64,000 nt of DNA from positions 1 through 64,000 of the forward strand of contig JAHJJD010000054.1 in the NCBI GenBank assembly GCA_018822845.1. Direction: 5' to 3'. The notes beneath the pieces are model-generated. The model had not been told where the DNA came from. It was given only the letters and a program-made list of their open reading frames with translations, and did no database searches. Source of the DNA: Gammaproteobacteria bacterium (GTDB lineage Bacteria > Pseudomonadota > Gammaproteobacteria > Thiotrichales > Thiotrichaceae). Below, in pieces: positions 16,760 through 25,976 of the stretch; position 1 is the stretch's first letter; each line of letters starts with the position of its first letter. The translations under genes and the position numbers were made by a program.

Positions 16760-17980
16760 CTAATGCATGATCTGTGACATGCCACCCATGACCGGCAGCA
16801 TGATGGAAAGGACAATCAGGGTAACGATGCCACCCATGAGCAAAATAAGGCCAGGTTCCAGCAGGCTGAGCAGGGTTGACACCCGCGCCTGGGTTTCGCG
16901 CTCCTGCTGGATGGCGGCGCGCTCCAGCATTTCATCGAGTTTGCCGCTGCCTTCGCCGCTGGCGATCAGGTAGACCATCATTGGCGGAAAATACCCTGAA
17001 CGTTCCAGCGCCCGGTTGATCGGCATCCCTTCCCGCACCCGGTCGGCAGCTTGCAGCACCGATTCGCGCATGGGGATATTGATGACGACTTCGGCAGAAA
17101 TCTTCATTGCATCCAGCACCGGTACGCCACTGCTGGCGAGGATGCTGAAAGTACGGGCAAAATGTTCCGTATTCACCCCGCGCACAATCCGCCCGATAAT
17201 CGGCAAGCGCAACAGCAGGCGATGGTAGCGGTGTTTCCACACGGGCCGTTTCAGCAGCCAGACAATTCCGGCGACCAGCAAACCGATGCCAACCAGTAAA
17301 GCCAGCCCGTAATCACGCAGGAAATCGCTGGAAGCAATCAGCATCCGCGTCAGCAGGGGCAGCTCGATTTCCAGCGTGGCGAAAGCTTCCACCACTTTTG
17401 GCACGACGAAACGTAACAGGGCGCTCACCACGCCAACGGCGACCAACAACAGCACAATCGGGTACACCAGCGCCGCCGTAATCTTCTGCTGGCTGTGTTG
17501 GCTGTTTTCGGTGTAATCGGCCAGCCGCTCCAGCACCTGGGGCAAATGCCCCGATTGCTCGCCCGCCCCCACCGTAGCGCGGTACAGGACAGGGAATGCG
17601 CCTGGAAACAGCCCCAGTGAATTGGCCAGCGAATGCCCTTCCGTCACCCGTGCGCGGATGGCGGAAAATACCCGGCGGGCGGAATTGCGCTCAGTCTGGC
17701 GCACCACCGCGCCGAGCGCTTCTTCCACTGGCGAACCAGCGCGCACCAGCGTCGCCAACTGACGGGTCATCAAGGCCAGATCAGCAGGACGCAAACGCCC
17801 GCCGCGAAACAAACCGCCACTTTCGGACTTCTTCTGTTTCTGCTCAACCTCGTTGACTTCCAGCGGAATCAGCTCGCCATTGCGTAACAACTGGCGCACC
17901 TGGCGGGGCGTATCCGCCTCCATGATGCCGCGTTCTTCCTTGCCCGCCGTATTCAGGGCGCGGTATTCAAAAGCGGGCAC
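16760..17980 (-). CDS. gspF: Type II secretion inner-membrane protein GspF
   Basis: A 406-aa platform protein of the type II secretion system. Two homologous T2SSF domains are visible, with membrane helices such as ALVYPIVLLLVAVGVVSALL and the C-terminal GLILLMGGIVTLIVLSIMLP. ASGEGSGKLDEMLERAA is a typical family motif. It starts with GTG at 17980, sharing one base with the gspE stop. It is the last gene of gspD-gspE-gspF. Confidence 0.95.
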   Translation of the reverse strand: MPAFEYRALNTAGKEERGIMEADTPRQVRQLLRNGELIPLEVNEVEQKQKKSESGGLFRGGRLRPADLALMTRQLATLVRAGSPVEEALGAVVRQTERNSARRVFSAIRARVTEGHSLANSLGLFPGAFPVLYRATVGAGEQSGHLPQVLERLADYTENSQHSQQKITAALVYPIVLLLVAVGVVSALLRFVVPKVVEAFATLEIELPLLTRMLIASSDFLRDYGLALLVGIGLLVAGIVWLLKRPVWKHRYHRLLLRLPIIGRIVRGVNTEHFARTFSILASSGVPVLDAMKISAEVVINIPMRESVLQAADRVREGMPINRALERSGYFPPMMVYLIASGEGSGKLDEMLERAAIQQERETQARVSTLLSLLEPGLILLMGGIVTLIVLSIMLPVMGGMSQIMH

Positions 17981-19497
17981 TAGCGGACATCCTCACGGGT
18001 GACGCGCAGCACTTCGTCCAGCGAGGTAAGCCCTTTCAGCACCAGCCGGATGCCGTCATCGCGGATGCTGGGGCTGGACTTGCGCGCCGCAACTTCCAGT
18101 TGCATTTCACTGCGGCGGTCGTGGATCATCTGGCGCAGCTCATCATCCAGCGCAATCAGTTCATAGATACCGGTACGGCCCGAGAAGCCGTTGAAATTGC
18201 AGGCCGGGCAACCGGTCGCCTTGTACAGCAGCGGGTGTTGCGCCAGTTGCGTATTGAGGTTAAGGATTTGCATTTCCTGGTCAGTGGCTTCGACCGGATG
18301 CTTGCATTCCGGGCACAAGGTACGCACCAGCCGTTGCGCCACCACGCCCAGCATACTGGAAGCCAGCAGGTAGGGTTCCACCCCCATGTCCTGCAAGCGC
18401 GTGACCGCACCCACGGCAGTGTTGGTATGCAGGGTGGAAAACACCAGATGCCCGGTCAGACTGGCCTGCACGGCGATTTCGGCGGTTTCGAGGTCGCGGA
18501 TTTCACCCACCATCACCACGTCCGGGTCTTGCCGCAAAATGGCGCGCAAACCACGCGCGAAAGTCATGTCGACCTTGCTGTTGACCTGGGTCTGGCCGAT
18601 GCCGTCGATATAGTATTCGATCGGGTCTTCTACCGTCAGGATATTGCGGCGGCTGTCGTTCAAATGGGTAAGCGCGGCGTACAGGGTGGTGGTTTTCCCC
18701 GAACCGGTCGGGCCTGTGACCAGAATGATGCCGTGCGGCTTTTCGATCAGGACTTGCAGGCGGGCATAAATGCCGGGGTCCATACCCAGATGCGACAGGT
18801 TCAGCCGCCCGGCCTGCTTGTCGAGCAGACGCAGCACCACCCGCTCATTGTGGCCGGAAGGCAGGGTGGAAACACGCACGTCCACCGCGCGCCCCGCGAT
18901 GCGCAACGAGATGCGGCCATCCTGCGGCAAGCGTTTCTCGGCGATGTCCATGCGCGCCATGACCTTGATGCGGGAAATCAGCAGCGGGGCCAGCTTGCGT
19001 GGCGGCTCAATGACCTCGCTCAGTACCCCATCGACGCGCATCCGCACCGACATGCGGGTTTCAAAGGTTTCGATGTGGATGTCGGAAGCATTCGCCTTGA
19101 CCGCCTGGGTCAAAAGCGCATTGATCAGGCGGATGATGGGCGCATCATCTTCCGATTCCAGCAAGTCTTCCGGCTCGGGCAGGGAACCGGCAATGTCCTG
19201 CAAGTCGGCATCGTCGCCGATGTCCTGGATCATGGCTGCGCCAACCTGGCTACGGTCGTAGTGGGCAGCCAGCATGCGGTCGAAGTTTTCTGCATCCACT
19301 GCCTGGACATGCAGCGTACCCGGTATGAAACGCTGTACCTCAGCCAGCGCCAGCGGCGTCAGCCCGGTACGGCACAGCACGTTGACTGCACCGTGCGCCC
19401 CTTCCTGCAACAAAACGCCGTGCCGTTTGGCGAAACTGTACGGCAGTTCCCTGATGGGAACCGGGGTCAATTCAACGCTGGATACCGCCTCGCTCAT
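17980..19497 (-). CDS. gspE: Type II secretion ATPase GspE
   Basis: A 505-aa cytoplasmic ATPase that powers pseudopilus assembly. Walker A is GPTGSGKTTTLYAAL. An Asp box and Walker B (RQDPDVVMVGEIRD) follow, then the four-cysteine zinc motif CPEC...CPAC. An N1E-like N-terminal domain is present. Its ATG overlaps the gspD stop by 4 nt and it runs into gspF, so the three are one translational unit. Confidence 0.96.
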   Translation of the reverse strand: MSEAVSSVELTPVPIRELPYSFAKRHGVLLQEGAHGAVNVLCRTGLTPLALAEVQRFIPGTLHVQAVDAENFDRMLAAHYDRSQVGAAMIQDIGDDADLQDIAGSLPEPEDLLESEDDAPIIRLINALLTQAVKANASDIHIETFETRMSVRMRVDGVLSEVIEPPRKLAPLLISRIKVMARMDIAEKRLPQDGRISLRIAGRAVDVRVSTLPSGHNERVVLRLLDKQAGRLNLSHLGMDPGIYARLQVLIEKPHGIILVTGPTGSGKTTTLYAALTHLNDSRRNILTVEDPIEYYIDGIGQTQVNSKVDMTFARGLRAILRQDPDVVMVGEIRDLETAEIAVQASLTGHLVFSTLHTNTAVGAVTRLQDMGVEPYLLASSMLGVVAQRLVRTLCPECKHPVEATDQEMQILNLNTQLAQHPLLYKATGCPACNFNGFSGRTGIYELIALDDELRQMIHDRRSEMQLEVAARKSSPSIRDDGIRLVLKGLTSLDEVLRVTREDVR

Positions 19498-21542
19498 AAC
19501 GCCCCGGTGCAGAATGGATCCGCTACATTGCAGGAATTAGTCGTTCTGACCGGTTTGCGCGGAACCGGCGGCGGAAGGTGCAGGTCGTCAGCCGACCCAC
19601 GCTCGACCTTGCCCATGTCGGCAGGCAGCACCGATGCCTTTTCCGTCAGGCGACCGCGCTTATCCAGATTGGTGCGTTGCTGCTGTTGCTGGAGGGTATG
19701 GTATTTGCGCCGCGTGTAAGCATCGGCTGACTGGCCATCCGGCAGGATGATGGGATGGATAAAGACCATCAGGTTCTGCTTGGTCTTGTTGGTCGTGTTG
19801 TTGCGGAACAGGCCACCCAGTAATGGCACATCGCCCAGCACCGGTACCTTGTTCTCGGAGTCGCGGTAGTTGTCTTCAATCAGGCCACCCAACACCAGAA
19901 TCTGCCCGTCTTCCACCATTACGTTGGTGGCAATGCGGCGCTTGTTGGTTATCAGGTCGGCAGCGCCAGTGCTGCTGGAAGCCACATTGGAGGTTTCCTG
20001 CTCAATCTTCAGGTTAACTGTTTCGCCCCGGTTGATCTGCGGCGTAATCTTGAAGGTCAGGCCGACATCCTTGCGTTCGATAGTAGTGAACGGGTTGGTA
20101 GTGTCATTGGCTGCACTGGTGGATTGGCCGGTAATGAACGGCACTTCCTGACCGACCGTGATTTCCGCTTCCTCGTTATCCAGTGTAACCAGGGTCGGGG
20201 TGGAAAGGATGTTGGTAGCAGCATCACCTTTCAACGCATCGACGATCGCACCGAAACTCTGGTTGCCCCCACCCATCAGGAAACCGCCGGGTACTGTCGT
20301 TGTCGTTCCCGCTGCCAGACCAATGATGGTATTCAGGCTGCCATTACCGAAATTGCTGTAACCGACTGCACCGGAACCGCCATTGGCCGCGCCATTGGAC
20401 AACAGCGTCGTGCCAAGCTGGTTGGTCAGGTCGGTGGAAACCTCGGCGATAACCGCCTCCACCAGCACCTGTGCACGGCGGCGATCCAGTTGCGCAATCA
20501 CTTTCATCATGTTCTTTTGCAGGGTCGGCGGGCCGCTGATGATGATGGAATTGCTGGCTTTGTCCGCCAGTACCGTCACGCCGCCCGAACTGGCGCTGCT
20601 GGCTGCCGGGGCTGCGCCGCCCGCCGGAACCGCACCCGACTGCTGCTGAAGCGCGGGCGAAACACCGTTCAATACCGCCACCACGTCTTCCGCCTTGGAA
20701 TAGCGCAGGGGAATGACCTTGGTATCACCTTCGGTAGCACGCTGCACATCCAGCCGGGCAATGGCCTTTTTCATCCGTTCGCGGGTCTGCCGGTCACCGG
20801 AAATCAGTACGCTGTTGGTGCGTTCATCCGCCGATACGCGCCCACCGGCTGGCAGTGCCGCACCACCTTCAGCCCCACCGGCAGACATCAAGCCTTGCAG
20901 GGTAGCCGCAACCTGTGAAGCCACGGCGAAATCCAGCGCCACCAGCTCAAAATCATCATTGTTGGGGTTGTCGATGTTTTCCACCACATTACGCAGCCGC
21001 TGCACGTTTTGCGCCCGCCCGGTGATGACCACGGAATTACTCGCCTGATTGGGCTGGATGCGGGTTTCGCCCTGGCCACTGAGCGGAATCAGGGTCTGCA
21101 TGGCAGTAGCCACCGGAATGTAATCCAGCTTGACGACTTCGGTGACGGTTTCATCCACATCGCTTTCACCAGCATCGGTAACCAGTGGTGCCACCTGCGA
21201 ACGAGCCTTGCCAACGGGTACGACCTTGGTCAGGTTGCCTGACTCCACTGCATCGAAACCATGTACCTGCAACACCGACAGAAAGGCTTCGTAAAGGTCA
21301 TCCTTGTCCAGCCCGCTACCGGAAACGAAAGTCACCTTGCCGCGCACCTGCGGGTCGACGATAAAGTTCCTGCCGGTATTTTTCGCCACGATGTCGACCA
21401 GGGTACGGATTTCCACATCCTGAAGGTTGATGCGCGGGGTGTCTTCCGCATGCAGCCCTGCTGGCGCAACCAGCAACATCAGGGAACACGCCAGCGTCAG
21501 ACTGGGGAGTAACGACCTGCAACGTTTGTTATATGATTTCAT
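19494..21542 (-). CDS. gspD: Type II secretion secretin GspD
   Basis: A 682-aa outer-membrane secretin. The signal peptide is MKSYNKRCRSLLPSLTLACS onward, ending near LHA. N0 (INLQDVEIRTLVDIVAKNTG) is followed by N1-N3 repeats, a Ser/Ala/Gly-rich N3 insertion, and the secretin domain with VPVLGDVPLLGGLFR and MVFIHPIIL near the C-terminus. I start at ATG 21542 because the signal peptide begins there; the ORF extension to 21725 would overrun the upstream gene. It probably forms an operon with the upstream Rossmann gene. Confidence 0.95.
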   Translation of the reverse strand: MKSYNKRCRSLLPSLTLACSLMLLVAPAGLHAEDTPRINLQDVEIRTLVDIVAKNTGRNFIVDPQVRGKVTFVSGSGLDKDDLYEAFLSVLQVHGFDAVESGNLTKVVPVGKARSQVAPLVTDAGESDVDETVTEVVKLDYIPVATAMQTLIPLSGQGETRIQPNQASNSVVITGRAQNVQRLRNVVENIDNPNNDDFELVALDFAVASQVAATLQGLMSAGGAEGGAALPAGGRVSADERTNSVLISGDRQTRERMKKAIARLDVQRATEGDTKVIPLRYSKAEDVVAVLNGVSPALQQQSGAVPAGGAAPAASSASSGGVTVLADKASNSIIISGPPTLQKNMMKVIAQLDRRRAQVLVEAVIAEVSTDLTNQLGTTLLSNGAANGGSGAVGYSNFGNGSLNTIIGLAAGTTTTVPGGFLMGGGNQSFGAIVDALKGDAATNILSTPTLVTLDNEEAEITVGQEVPFITGQSTSAANDTTNPFTTIERKDVGLTFKITPQINRGETVNLKIEQETSNVASSSTGAADLITNKRRIATNVMVEDGQILVLGGLIEDNYRDSENKVPVLGDVPLLGGLFRNNTTNKTKQNLMVFIHPIILPDGQSADAYTRRKYHTLQQQQQRTNLDKRGRLTEKASVLPADMGKVERGSADDLHLPPPVPRKPVRTTNSCNVADPFCTGAL

Positions 21543-21552
21543 TGAAAACCTG

Positions 21553-22329
21553 TTATTTTTTGGCTGTTCGGGCAGCCGCAATTCCACGCAGGGTAGGTAC
21601 GGCCAACCCTGCCTCATCCGCCATCTGCAAGGCGCGCTGCAAACGTGCCGGAGCACTGCGTCCCATGCATTTATGTTCCGGGTCGCCCTCAAATGCGACC
21701 AGCATGGCCTGCAACAGTTCCTCATGTTCCAGCCTGATGCCGGTCAGATGCTCCTGCAAGGCATGCACATCCAGCGCAACCGCCCGTGCCAGAGACTCGT
21801 GATTGTCCCACAATTCACGCACATTGCCGCCTGTTTCCAGCCCGGCAATGTTGCTGACCAGAATATAGTAATTTTTGCGCACCAGCTCGAATAAAAGCTG
21901 GTCACGATCATGCACCAGATAATTAGGTATATCCAGCACATCCAGACTGGCTGCCAACAAACCTGCGTGGGCACCGTAAATGGGGGATGGAACCACGACT
22001 TTCACATCCTGCCCTTGCTTTTTCTCGAACCAGACCGAAATCACGCTCGGGTCGGCTACGGCGTAACGTTCCCAGTCGGCGGGCAGCAATTCATTCTGGA
22101 TCAGGGCCAGCCGCTGCTTCCAGGGATCAGGCAACTCCGCCAGGGTAGCATGCAGGTCTGCCTCACCCACCGCCAGTATGACCAGCGCAGGCTCAGGAAT
22201 ACGCCGCAACTCCAGGGCAATATCCATGTCACGGGTAATGGGATAGACGGGGTGGCCGGTACGCAACATGCCCCGCGCAAAAACAGCACCTATTTCGCCA
22301 ATACCTATGATAACCACCGGATCTTTCAT
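21553..22329 (-). CDS. Rossmann-fold NAD(P)-binding protein, unassigned
   Basis: A 258-aa protein whose N-terminus VVIIGIGEIGAVFARGML is a GxGxxG dinucleotide-binding motif, as in ketopantoate reductases or F420-dependent NADP reductase-like proteins. The rest (SPIYGAHAGLLAA, IAGLETGGNVRELW) does not match a family I can name. ATG 22329 with GAGGA five bases upstream is chosen over the longer ORF. It is 10 bp from gspD on the same strand. Substrate unknown; a link to secretion is only positional. Confidence 0.75.
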   Translation of the reverse strand: MKDPVVIIGIGEIGAVFARGMLRTGHPVYPITRDMDIALELRRIPEPALVILAVGEADLHATLAELPDPWKQRLALIQNELLPADWERYAVADPSVISVWFEKKQGQDVKVVVPSPIYGAHAGLLAASLDVLDIPNYLVHDRDQLLFELVRKNYYILVSNIAGLETGGNVRELWDNHESLARAVALDVHALQEHLTGIRLEHEELLQAMLVAFEGDPEHKCMGRSAPARLQRALQMADEAGLAVPTLRGIAAARTAKK

Positions 22330-22521
22330 TTTATTCCTCATCTTTATGGCCGCATTGAGTCTAGCCAACCTGCCCCGGCGTCTCAAGCCCCATTCGGTTA
22401 TCTAACAAAAATGACTTATTTCCCGGTGTCATTGGAACAAAATACAGCAAGCCTGTCTCAAATACCGATATATGGGCTACAATTTAAGATAAATGGGCAT
22501 AAAATACAGGGGATCTACATC

Positions 22522-23865
22522 ATGGCTACAATTACTGATCATTTAAACGCCGCCAAGCGTGAACGACAGGAAGCTATCCGGCAGCAACAACTGGCGATCG
22601 AATCAACCCGGTTGGTACAGGAACGGCTGGAAGAAAAAAAGACAGAAATCAACAACCGCAATGAATTCAACCGGCGAAAATTTGCCGCCCTGCAAGCTGC
22701 CCAGCGGGCATCTTCAACGGCGGAAGCCAACCGGTTGCGTTCGGATGCGGCTTATTGCGACACCCGCATTGCCGCCAGCAATGCACGCATTGTCGAGTGT
22801 GACCGGCTGATTGTACTCTGGAAGGAACGTGCAGCCACGCAACGGGCCAACATGCAGGCATGCAATGAGCGCGCCGCCGGGCATGAGGAAGCAGCCAGAA
22901 GATTACGCGAGCAAGGCGGTAGTACCACCACTACTACCAACACCCTGCCGTTGCCCGACAATATCAAGGCAATGGTTATGAGCAACCCGGCCAATGCGGA
23001 AGGTATCTATAACAGCATCGTATCCTACCTGATGACCCGTTACCCGGACTACCCGGATACGCTTTACGCCCTGAACAGCGCCAACACGCACCCGCCAGCA
23101 CCCGGAGCCATCAAACAGGCTTACATTCACGATGCTTTCAAGATCATGCGTGATGGTCTGCAAATCCAGGGCTTTGAAGTGCAGGACAATATGCCGGGCA
23201 CGCCTTTCGCGCGCGATTTCAATACGCTGATCGGGCAGGCGAATGCACTGATCCGCACCCGCAACCAGAACGCTTCCCGCCCGTTTGCCTTGCTGAACAC
23301 CTTTGACAAACTGCCGCACCGTGACGCCTTCCAGTTGATTCCGCACTGGACAAGCAATTACGCAGGCGGCGCGCTCAGCAACGTGGAAATCAGCGATAAC
23401 AGCATCGTGTCGAGCGCCCAGTTGCAAGGCGTGTTTGCTTCGGATGGCGCATTCCACAACCTGCGCATCAACAACAACCGGATAGGCACACCCAGTGCCC
23501 ACCAGATCACCATTGCCGGAATGTTGAGCGGCGAAATCCGCAACAACAAGACCCTGCAAGGCAGCGCACTCAACAATATCGAGTTGCTGCCGATGCGCAT
23601 TGGCGGTGGGGAAAATGTATTCGTGCTGTCGTTCCACCCGTCTTCAAGCTACCAGTACCGCCCGATTGCGGGTATTGCCGCCAGCTCTGACAAGCGCCAG
23701 CAAAAACGCACCAGCGTATGGAACGCAAAACACTACTATAATTTTCGTATGGACGCCTTTCTGGCGGCTTATAACGAGCAGGCTGCAAACACCAGTATGC
23801 CCGGCGGTGAACGCGCCCGGCTGGCTGCGCAGCTTGCTCCGGAATTTGGAACACTTGTCGCGTAA
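22522..23865 (+). CDS. Coiled-coil protein with beta-rich C-terminal half
   Basis: A 447-aa protein of unrecognised family. Residues 1-140 are a long charged helix likely to form a coiled coil (many E/R/A/Q, for example RQEAIRQQQLAIESTRLVQE), followed by a Thr-rich linker (STTTTTNT). The middle (150-260) is globular. The later part has repeated short N-rich strands (VEISDNSIVSSAQLQG, LRINNNRIG, GEIRNNKTLQG) that suggest a small beta-helix. There is no signal peptide. ATG 22522 has AGGGG upstream; the ORF-track start at 21910 is antisense read-through. First gene of a three-gene plus-strand run. Confidence 0.75.
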   Translation: MATITDHLNAAKRERQEAIRQQQLAIESTRLVQERLEEKKTEINNRNEFNRRKFAALQAAQRASSTAEANRLRSDAAYCDTRIAASNARIVECDRLIVLWKERAATQRANMQACNERAAGHEEAARRLREQGGSTTTTTNTLPLPDNIKAMVMSNPANAEGIYNSIVSYLMTRYPDYPDTLYALNSANTHPPAPGAIKQAYIHDAFKIMRDGLQIQGFEVQDNMPGTPFARDFNTLIGQANALIRTRNQNASRPFALLNTFDKLPHRDAFQLIPHWTSNYAGGALSNVEISDNSIVSSAQLQGVFASDGAFHNLRINNNRIGTPSAHQITIAGMLSGEIRNNKTLQGSALNNIELLPMRIGGGENVFVLSFHPSSSYQYRPIAGIAASSDKRQQKRTSVWNAKHYYNFRMDAFLAAYNEQAANTSMPGGERARLAAQLAPEFGTLVA

Positions 23866-23883
23866 AGGATCGGAAGGATCAGG

Positions 23884-24582
23884 ATGTTGAAAACCGTTAT
23901 TACCCTACCCCTGCTACTAGCCGTGTCGCTGGCCGCAGGAACTACCGCTCGGGCAGAGCCTGAAGCCGCTTGTACAGCATATTGTCACATTACTGAAACA
24001 AATGCGGGAAAATCAGGTCAAATCTGTTACTTGAACGGGGAAAACGGAATGTCTGCAACACTTACTCAACACTGCCTCAACCTGCCGACAGCCAGCCTGC
24101 CCATCCCGTTGCCGGAAGACCTGCAACAACGCCTGCTGCAAGGCAAGGTCAAAAACCCGTTCCGCGAGCAATACCCGGTAGCCGAGGGCGTCAGCATCCC
24201 TGTTATTGACCACGACACGGTTAGCGGCTTGCAGGCCCTGCCCCTGCAACTGGACGATGACGACCGTACCGAAGAATGGCTGGTGTACCAGACATCCCCT
24301 GAAGAAGCCGCACCACCCTATTTCTGGGTAATCCAGTTTCAGGGCAAGGGCATCTACCGCATTGTGCTGGAACATGCCGGGCAAATGTTCTGGGTGGAAA
24401 CAGACAAGGCAGACAACCATCACCAACTGCGCACAGCCCGTTTCGCCGAACTGGACGAAGGCGGCAAGAGCGGCTCTTTCACCGATGTGCGCGAATGGCA
24501 GTTCACCAGCGGTTTCTATTCCCTGCTGGCCACTACCGGCATGGCTGCCGGGCCTGTGGAACAGCCGGAGCCGATGATGTAA
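23884..24582 (+). CDS. Secreted protein of unknown function
   Basis: A 232-aa protein with a clear signal peptide (LPLLLAVSLAAGTTARAEPE, cleavage near residue 24). The mature part has paired cysteines (ACTAYCH, QICYLN, QHCLN) that suggest disulfides, and an acidic central segment (LQLDDDDRTEEW). No family recognised. It follows the coiled-coil gene by 18 bp. Confidence 0.75.
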   Translation: MLKTVITLPLLLAVSLAAGTTARAEPEAACTAYCHITETNAGKSGQICYLNGENGMSATLTQHCLNLPTASLPIPLPEDLQQRLLQGKVKNPFREQYPVAEGVSIPVIDHDTVSGLQALPLQLDDDDRTEEWLVYQTSPEEAAPPYFWVIQFQGKGIYRIVLEHAGQMFWVETDKADNHHQLRTARFAELDEGGKSGSFTDVREWQFTSGFYSLLATTGMAAGPVEQPEPMM

Positions 24583-24616
24583 GCCACAAACAGGGCATTA
24601 CAGATGGAGGCAACTC

Positions 24617-25030
24617 ATGTTGAACAAACTTCCCAACCGGTTGGCTATTGGCGTGTGCCTGATGGCACTGGCCGGATGTGCAACCGTCACGCGCGGTACC
24701 AACGTATCCCTGCTGGTTGAATCAGAACCGTCAGGGGCTGAGGTCAGGCTTTCCACCGGGCAAACCGGCACCACGCCCAGCACCTTTTCCGTCAAACGGA
24801 GTGAACCGCTGGTAGTCACCATCAACAAACCCGGCTATGAAACCGCCACCATCAGCGTTACGCCGCAAATTGCCGACTCGGGCGCTGCTGGCGCGGCTAG
24901 TAACGCTTTTGCTGGCTTCGGCATTGGCATCATCGGCGCGGGGGTAGATGTTGCCACAGGGGCCATCAAGGAACTCAAGCCGAACCCGGTCAAGGTTACA
25001 CTGACGCCACAGAACTATTATTCCTACTGA
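24617..25030 (+). CDS. PEGA-like lipoprotein
   Basis: A 137-aa protein with a lipobox, LAGC (Cys21), after a short hydrophobic signal. VESEPSGAEVRL...TPSTFSVKRSEPLVVTI is the PEGA-domain pattern, common in surface-associated lipoproteins. A glycine-rich hydrophobic stretch (FAGFGIGIIGAGVDVATG) follows. It is preceded by GGAGG and ends the three-gene run. The outer-membrane location is inferred from the lipobox context. Confidence 0.8.
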   Translation: MLNKLPNRLAIGVCLMALAGCATVTRGTNVSLLVESEPSGAEVRLSTGQTGTTPSTFSVKRSEPLVVTINKPGYETATISVTPQIADSGAAGAASNAFAGFGIGIIGAGVDVATGAIKELKPNPVKVTLTPQNYYSY

Positions 25031-25051
25031 GGTGCAGCCTTTTCCAGGAAT

Positions 25052-25072
25052 CCCCTGGTACAGGGGTTAATT
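25052..25072 (+). terminator. Weak hairpin after the lipoprotein gene
   Basis: CCCCTG-GTA-CAGGGG followed by TTAATT lies 22 bp after the lipoprotein stop. The stem is short and the T-run poor, so termination is plausible but not certain. Confidence 0.4.
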
Positions 25073-25106
25073 GTCCATCGTGGTGTAATTGTCGGGGCCT
25101 GATAAT

Positions 25107-25895
25107 TCACTGACCATCAAACGCCACTCCCGTATAGGTAATACGCGGGAAGTTCATTTTTTTCAATTGTTGCCCATCAACACTGTAGCGGTACAAATTA
25201 TCTTTTGTGGAAAGGTAAACATCATTGCTGTCACCTGCCGCAATACCGGTTGGGCTAAAATCCGTTTCCACGAAATTTTCTTGTTCCAACTGGGCATCAC
25301 GGACAGTGAAACCGCGCTGCGAACCGTTGTAAGCGGCATAAACCTTGCCACCTTTAACAGCGATACCGGAATAGTTGATGCCTGACTCAGGGAAAGTCAT
25401 ATCAACCAATAACTGCCCATCATTACTGTATTTATACAAATGGTTACGTGCCGCCAAATAAATGAGGCCGTCATCATCAAGCGCAATCGCACTCGGCGCA
25501 AACGGTGTGGGGAACACATCGGATTGCTCCAGGGTTTCCGCATTGCGCACGCTAATACCCGTTTGTGAACCTGTGTAGGTCACATAAATATTCACACCAT
25601 GCAAAGCTACCCCGGTGTATTTGATGGTGGAATCACCCCACGCAAAATGAGCCAACTCCTGACCATCCTTGTCGTAGTGGTAGATATTGTTTTTCGACAA
25701 GGTATAAAACGTATCGCCTTCACCATCGCCAATCGCACCCGGTGCAAAAGTCATCGGTAAAAATGCCGACTGCGTTAAGTTCTCATCGCGCACCGTCACC
25801 CCGCGTTGTGAGTCGGTGTAGGAGGCATAAATTGTCCCTGCCTGGGCATGACCAAACATCCCCAATACCAAACCTGACAATAACCATTTTTTCAT
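25107..25895 (-). CDS. Secreted protein with three propeller-like repeats
   Basis: A 262-aa protein. The signal peptide MKKWLLSGLVLGMFGHAQA is followed by three copies of a roughly 75-80-residue unit. Each has Y-x-G/D-SQ-x-G-x-x-VR, then FxPxxIA, then LYKY / IYHY / LYRY-S-x-D-GQ, then a Y(T/S)G(V/I)A ending. This resembles NHL or YVTN beta-propeller blades. ATG 25895 with AGGGG upstream is the start. It is the last of three minus-strand genes for exported proteins. A periplasmic binding role is a guess from the fold. Confidence 0.8.
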   Translation of the reverse strand: MKKWLLSGLVLGMFGHAQAGTIYASYTDSQRGVTVRDENLTQSAFLPMTFAPGAIGDGEGDTFYTLSKNNIYHYDKDGQELAHFAWGDSTIKYTGVALHGVNIYVTYTGSQTGISVRNAETLEQSDVFPTPFAPSAIALDDDGLIYLAARNHLYKYSNDGQLLVDMTFPESGINYSGIAVKGGKVYAAYNGSQRGFTVRDAQLEQENFVETDFSPTGIAAGDSNDVYLSTKDNLYRYSVDGQQLKKMNFPRITYTGVAFDGQ

Positions 25896-25976
25896 AAACC
25901 CCTCGCTCTCAAATGACCAAAAACCGCTTACTTGGCAGTAACTTTCCAGCCACACCAGTTGCCACTGATAAACTTG

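Noticed and set aside
18100-19719. 539-aa plus-strand ORF
   Set aside because: Antisense to gspE and the gspD 3' end. His/Gln/Arg-rich shadow composition and no family features.
22903-23637. 244-aa minus-strand ORF
   Set aside because: Antisense to the coiled-coil protein gene, which has a ribosome-binding site and operon context. No recognisable features.
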